Source: Coprinus comatus (lineage: Eukaryota > Basidiomycota > Agaricomycetes > Agaricales > Agaricaceae). Taken from it: a stretch of 64,000 nucleotides of DNA. Shown in pieces: positions 60,518 to 64,000 of the stretch. The notes beneath the pieces are model-generated. The model saw only the letters and a program-made list of their open reading frames with translations. It was not told the DNA's origin and ran no database searches. Each line of letters begins with the position of its first letter. Position 1 is the stretch's first letter. The stretch covers positions 186,001 through 250,000 of the forward strand of contig JAWPGT010000022.1 in NCBI GenBank assembly GCA_034638255.1, written 5' to 3'. The translations under genes were made by a program, and so were the position numbers.

Positions 60518-60591
60518 GGGTCGATGGCGTAGTTGGTTATCGCATCTGTCTAACACACAGAAGGTCCTCAGTTCGAACCTGGGTCGACTCA
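60518..60591 (+). tRNA. tRNA-Val(AAC), copy 2
   Basis: Identical in all 73 mature bases to the copy at 41354-41427 (opposite strand). Anticodon loop CTAACAC, no intron, T-run terminator from 60602. Confidence 0.93.
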
Positions 60592-61426
60592 TGTTTTGCA
60601 ATTTTTTTTAGTTAGCCTATCAACGACCCCCCTGGAATGATTACTGAGGGACTTGAGTATTTCTACATTTTTGAAACTCAGCCACTTACTACACACCTAG
60701 CAACGGACGGGGGGGTTTACTCAATTCTCCGAAAGTTACGGAATTCCAAATCCATAAAGGTTTCCCAGTAAGTATAATAGGGACCAAACTAAAAACAAAC
60801 GAACAAGAAGAGACCAGACATCTGTCAAACTTTTCACGCAAGTTTCTGGCCTCCGAAAAGACCTTTCCTTGTTACACTTATATCTACCATAAGTACTTTA
60901 GTAGGTAATATCTCACACCTACCGGCAGAGGCCGTAGTTCTGACTTGTGTCAAAAGAGATACATCGTCCATAACATATATTGTTACATGTGTCCACACCG
61001 AAAAACTTGTGTGACCTTAACGCCACTTTTCCTTCTGGAAGCGATGGAGTTATCGGCCGTTATGGTGACATACTTAGTACTATATGGTTATGCATCATGT
61101 CAATAAGTATGTGTAAGTTTTGATAAAACGGGATATTGTATGTATGTAGTTGTACACGGACAGGGCACGATATGTACCAACATAAAAAAATCTGAGAGAA
61201 AGCGGGAGCGAACGAAAACATAATAAAGATAAGTTCGTAAAAAATGGGGTTATAAGACGTTACGTTACATATACACATTACCAGCGGAAAAAAAAAGACG
61301 AAAAGAATTGTCAGCATTGCCTAATACCAACAACCAAGAAAACGAATAACAAATCATTAATTGGAGACAGTGGGCATGGAAGTTGGGAAAAGGGGAAGAC
61401 GAATAAGAAAGAAGTGACATTAAAAT
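60592..61426. other. Intergenic region upstream of nothing recognisable (3' side of ASE1)
   Basis: AT-rich sequence between tRNA-Val and the stop of the minus-strand ASE1 gene. A G7 run at 60710 and several A-runs are present. I see no gene. Confidence 0.35.
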
Positions 61427-63879
61427 TTAATAATCCCCTTCCTCTTCTTCTTTACTGGAAGCAAGTCCACCACTATATCGAGCAACATCAATGTCCAAAT
61501 CCAAATCATCTGTGCTTGGCCTTGGTTTGAAGCTTTCACGTTTCACACGAGATGCTTTTGCACCAGGAAGACTCTTTGTCATCTGTGGCAGTTTTCCATG
61601 ATACACGTTAGGTCCAAGTTTAGCTCCCGAAGAAGCACTACGTGTTGTGGAGGCACATTTCCCTACGTTTTTAGTACCATAGGTATGAGAGACTGACGTT
61701 GAACGTTTGGCTGCTGAAGCACCGGGAGTTTTAGTTGGAATTCTAGAACCTGGTGATGGAGCCCTCGTCTGTGTATTCGATCGAGATCGAGGTCGCCCAG
61801 TACCATTGACCGGTGTAGCTGCCACGTTATGTCCAAGCTTCTGACGTTTGTTGGGAAGAGTATTTGATGAAGTCATTGAGCTTGATCTCACAGCAGGTGT
61901 TACGACACCTGTTCTAGAATTGGGCCTCAAACCGGTCTGTTGTTGATTATTCGAGTTGACTGGAGTTGTAGCACGGAGTGGAACAGATCCAGAGCGTCCT
62001 GGTTTGCGTTTCGTTTCCAGATCCGATGAGGTTACAGATTCCATCATTTTCTGCAAGAAACTTTCACCATACACTAGGAATGGTCTACCTGTTTCCCTTT
62101 CCCAAGTAGGTATCGACGACAGAAGATCTTGCTCCAACTGTGTAACATTATCGATGTCAGTTGTGTGCGGTTGTTTACAATAATTACTTTTGGATACTCA
62201 CCCGAGGCTTTTCTTTAGAAACTCTCTTTCGCATCTTTTCTTCTCGCAATAAGCGACCAGGTGGACCACGGCCCAATAGTCGGGTCTGATCAGAAGCCGC
62301 TAACGCCAACTCTTTCTCTTCCTCACAAATTTCCAGGTATTTTTTGACACCTGATAGAATAGATAACTTCGACTTGCGCTCTGCTTTTAATCGCCTAACC
62401 TCCTCTTCGTGGAGAGCTAAAATTTCATCGGTCTTCTCATCTACCTGGCTATCAGCACATCATAACCGTCCAACATTTTGGGGTACGGACCGTCAGCAAA
62501 GGGAGCAAAATCCGCTCTCTCCTCTTCTCCTACCATAAGAGAATCCCATAGGACAACTAACTCTTTCCTGGCACTTTCAATGAAGTCTGCCATCATGTCT
62601 TGTTTCAACTCCAGCATACGCTCTAGCTCTTCTCGATAACTTTGAACTACTTCCTCTGTACTTCCCCGATTTGCTTCAACAAATCCATCTGCACTAGCAG
62701 CATCAACACCTAACCTACGCCAGAGATATTCCAACTGATCATATAAGCCTTGTATTTCAACTTCACGACTATCCTTGAGGTCCTGCAATGAGTGTCGTAG
62801 CGATTCTGTCCATGATAACAATTCTGGTGTTGGAATAACGTTTGGTAGTGTAAAAGCAACGTGCTCAGGTCGAATTTCGGGCTTCTCCTCGATATTTTCA
62901 TAGATACCTTCGATTTCCACCGCACGAGCAACACAATGAGCAAATATCTGTTCGAATTGAATGTTTTGTTTTTCGGTCTCATCTTCATAGAGCATGGTGG
63001 AACAAGAGCCATGAGACTGAGGTGTTGGAGAGGGCGAGTCAAGGAAAGGATCGGAAGAGTTATGAGAAGCTGAAATAGAACTAGAGCTAAAATTATCCAC
63101 TGTTGGAGGAGCGATACCGAGCTGAGCGTATAGAATATCTATTTGGATAAATTCTTTGAATAAGTGTTGCAATCGCTTGTTCTGTATGAAGACATAAATT
63201 AGCATATCATGAATAGGATGCCACCAATTCAGATGCTTACTTACCACTTCTGATTTTGCTCTGACAAGCTCCTTCTCTAACTTCAAAAAGGAATCGGGGG
63301 AGACAACCAGAAGAATACATGAGTCTTCTTGAAGGGAAATTGGTTTCAGTACATCAGGGTCGAAAAACGTGGTCCCAAGAGTAGGTGTAAGAGCTTTTAG
63401 TCGTTGTGAGAGAACTTGTAGTTGGTCAAGTTTGCTGTCGTAGAGCTAACATCAATTATTAACCATCAATACATATGCTTAGCAACTATCTGTGATATAC
63501 ATACTTGTTTAAGTTTCTCTTGATGTTCAGACACGAGATTAAAACGATGAGGTAACACGGATTCTTTCCTGAGCTCTCCGACACTTATTCCTGTGGATTT
63601 AACATATCCTCCGAGTGCCGTGGAATAACGAATACATTCTTGTTCAGCAGCATCACATTTAGACATCCACTCGTCTACCTCCTGCCTCCGTAAATCCACT
63701 TGTCTCTCAACACCTTTAACCAGTTCCTCTTGAAGACTCCTAAGGTCTTCTTGCAATGCATCAGGGTGTAGCCCAAGTTGAGAATGTAATGTTGGAAGTA
63801 GTTCAGTTTGGGCCAGAAGATGTTTATGTAGTGAATCCAACAATGCAGTTATTGTGGTGGTCGTTGTCTGCGACGACAT
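61427..63879 (-). CDS. ASE1: Ase1/PRC1/MAP65 microtubule-bundling protein
   Basis: The start MSSQTTTTTITALLDSLHKHLL leads into a long spectrin-like coiled coil (LRSLQEELVKGVERQVDLRRQEVDEW; RLQHLFKEFIQIDILYAQLGI). The conserved microtubule-binding core follows: LYDQLEYLWRRLGV, LKQDMMADFIESARKELVVLWDSLMVG, YDVLIARVDEKTDEILALHEEEV, LLGRGPPGRLLREEK-type and LEQDLLSSIPTWERETGRPFLVYGESFLQKMM. The tail is basic and Ser/Pro/Thr-rich (KTPGASAAKR, KASRVKRESFKPR), as in the CDK-regulated tails of Ase1. Homologues cross-link antiparallel microtubules in the spindle midzone. Introns lie near 63,490, 63,440, 63,270, 63,230-63,180, 62,450 and 62,200. The frame looks intact. Confidence 0.92.
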
Positions 63880-64000
63880 GGTCACAGTAAGGAGTAAACC
63901 TGATTACATTTCTATCTTTGGTCGCGAATTCAACCTGTAATGCACGTGACCATCGCAGTGTCACGCGATTGGCGCTTTAAGTCTAATTATAAGTAACCCG

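Noticed and set aside
1..64000. CRISPR array, rRNA operon or intact transposon
   Set aside because: No regular spacer-repeat pattern, no rRNA-like conserved blocks and no transposase or reverse transcriptase sequence were seen.

Overview
This window is nuclear DNA of a filamentous or yeast-like basidiomycete. The genes carry many short introns (about 45-110 bp), the base composition is moderately AT-rich, and the gene set is fungal: sphingolipid C9-methyltransferase, Mlc1, an SPX-RING protein and a fungal NRPS-like reductase. Protein style and intron density suggest Agaricomycotina, possibly Tremellomycetes; the species cannot be read from the sequence alone.

Layout. Positions 1-13,600 hold a family cluster of secreted SMP-30/lactonohydrolase-like beta-propeller genes: the first 44 bp of one copy leaving the left edge (-), then copies at 1576-3101 (-), 5640-7134 (+), 7372-8955 (-) and 12006-13554 (-). 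A von Willebrand A-domain gene (9750-11249) sits inside the cluster. The internal exon lengths (381/236/153/199/150 nt) are shared almost exactly, so these are duplicates. The first ~326 bp of the window is an inverted copy of 5357-5683 (promoter plus first codons). After a gene-poor stretch come a FAF2/UBXD8-like ERAD gene (16218-18271), a long repeat-rich gene desert, a tRNA-Leu, sphingolipid C9-methyltransferase (-) divergent from a CSC1/OSCA channel (+), an unidentified protein (-) divergent from myosin light chain MLC1 (+), a second gene desert, an SPX-RING protein (33448-35364), a third repeat-rich desert, and a mitochondrial release factor (-) beside tRNA-Ile and tRNA-Val.

The right third is compact and housekeeping: DNA polymerase epsilon catalytic subunit (2,228 aa, complete) convergent with an adenylation-carrier-reductase enzyme, which is divergent from a large CAMK-type kinase; then R-SNARE Snc1, ribosomal protein eL24, a second tRNA-Val and the microtubule bundler Ase1/PRC1.

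Two themes cut across genes. First, several conserved genes (FAF2, SMT1, MRF1, CSC1) and three of the four full-length SMP-30 copies carry isolated reading-frame breaks that can all be read as 1-2 nt deletions, while POL2 and the kinase are clean; this looks more like deletion-biased consensus error than decay. Second, a diverged non-coding repeat recurs beside the SMP-30 promoters and in the two deserts upstream of tRNA-Leu genes. I see no CRISPR array, rRNA gene or intact transposon. The most unusual items are the inverted SMP-30 duplication, the repeat family, and the extreme small-exon gene structures (SNC1, MLC1).
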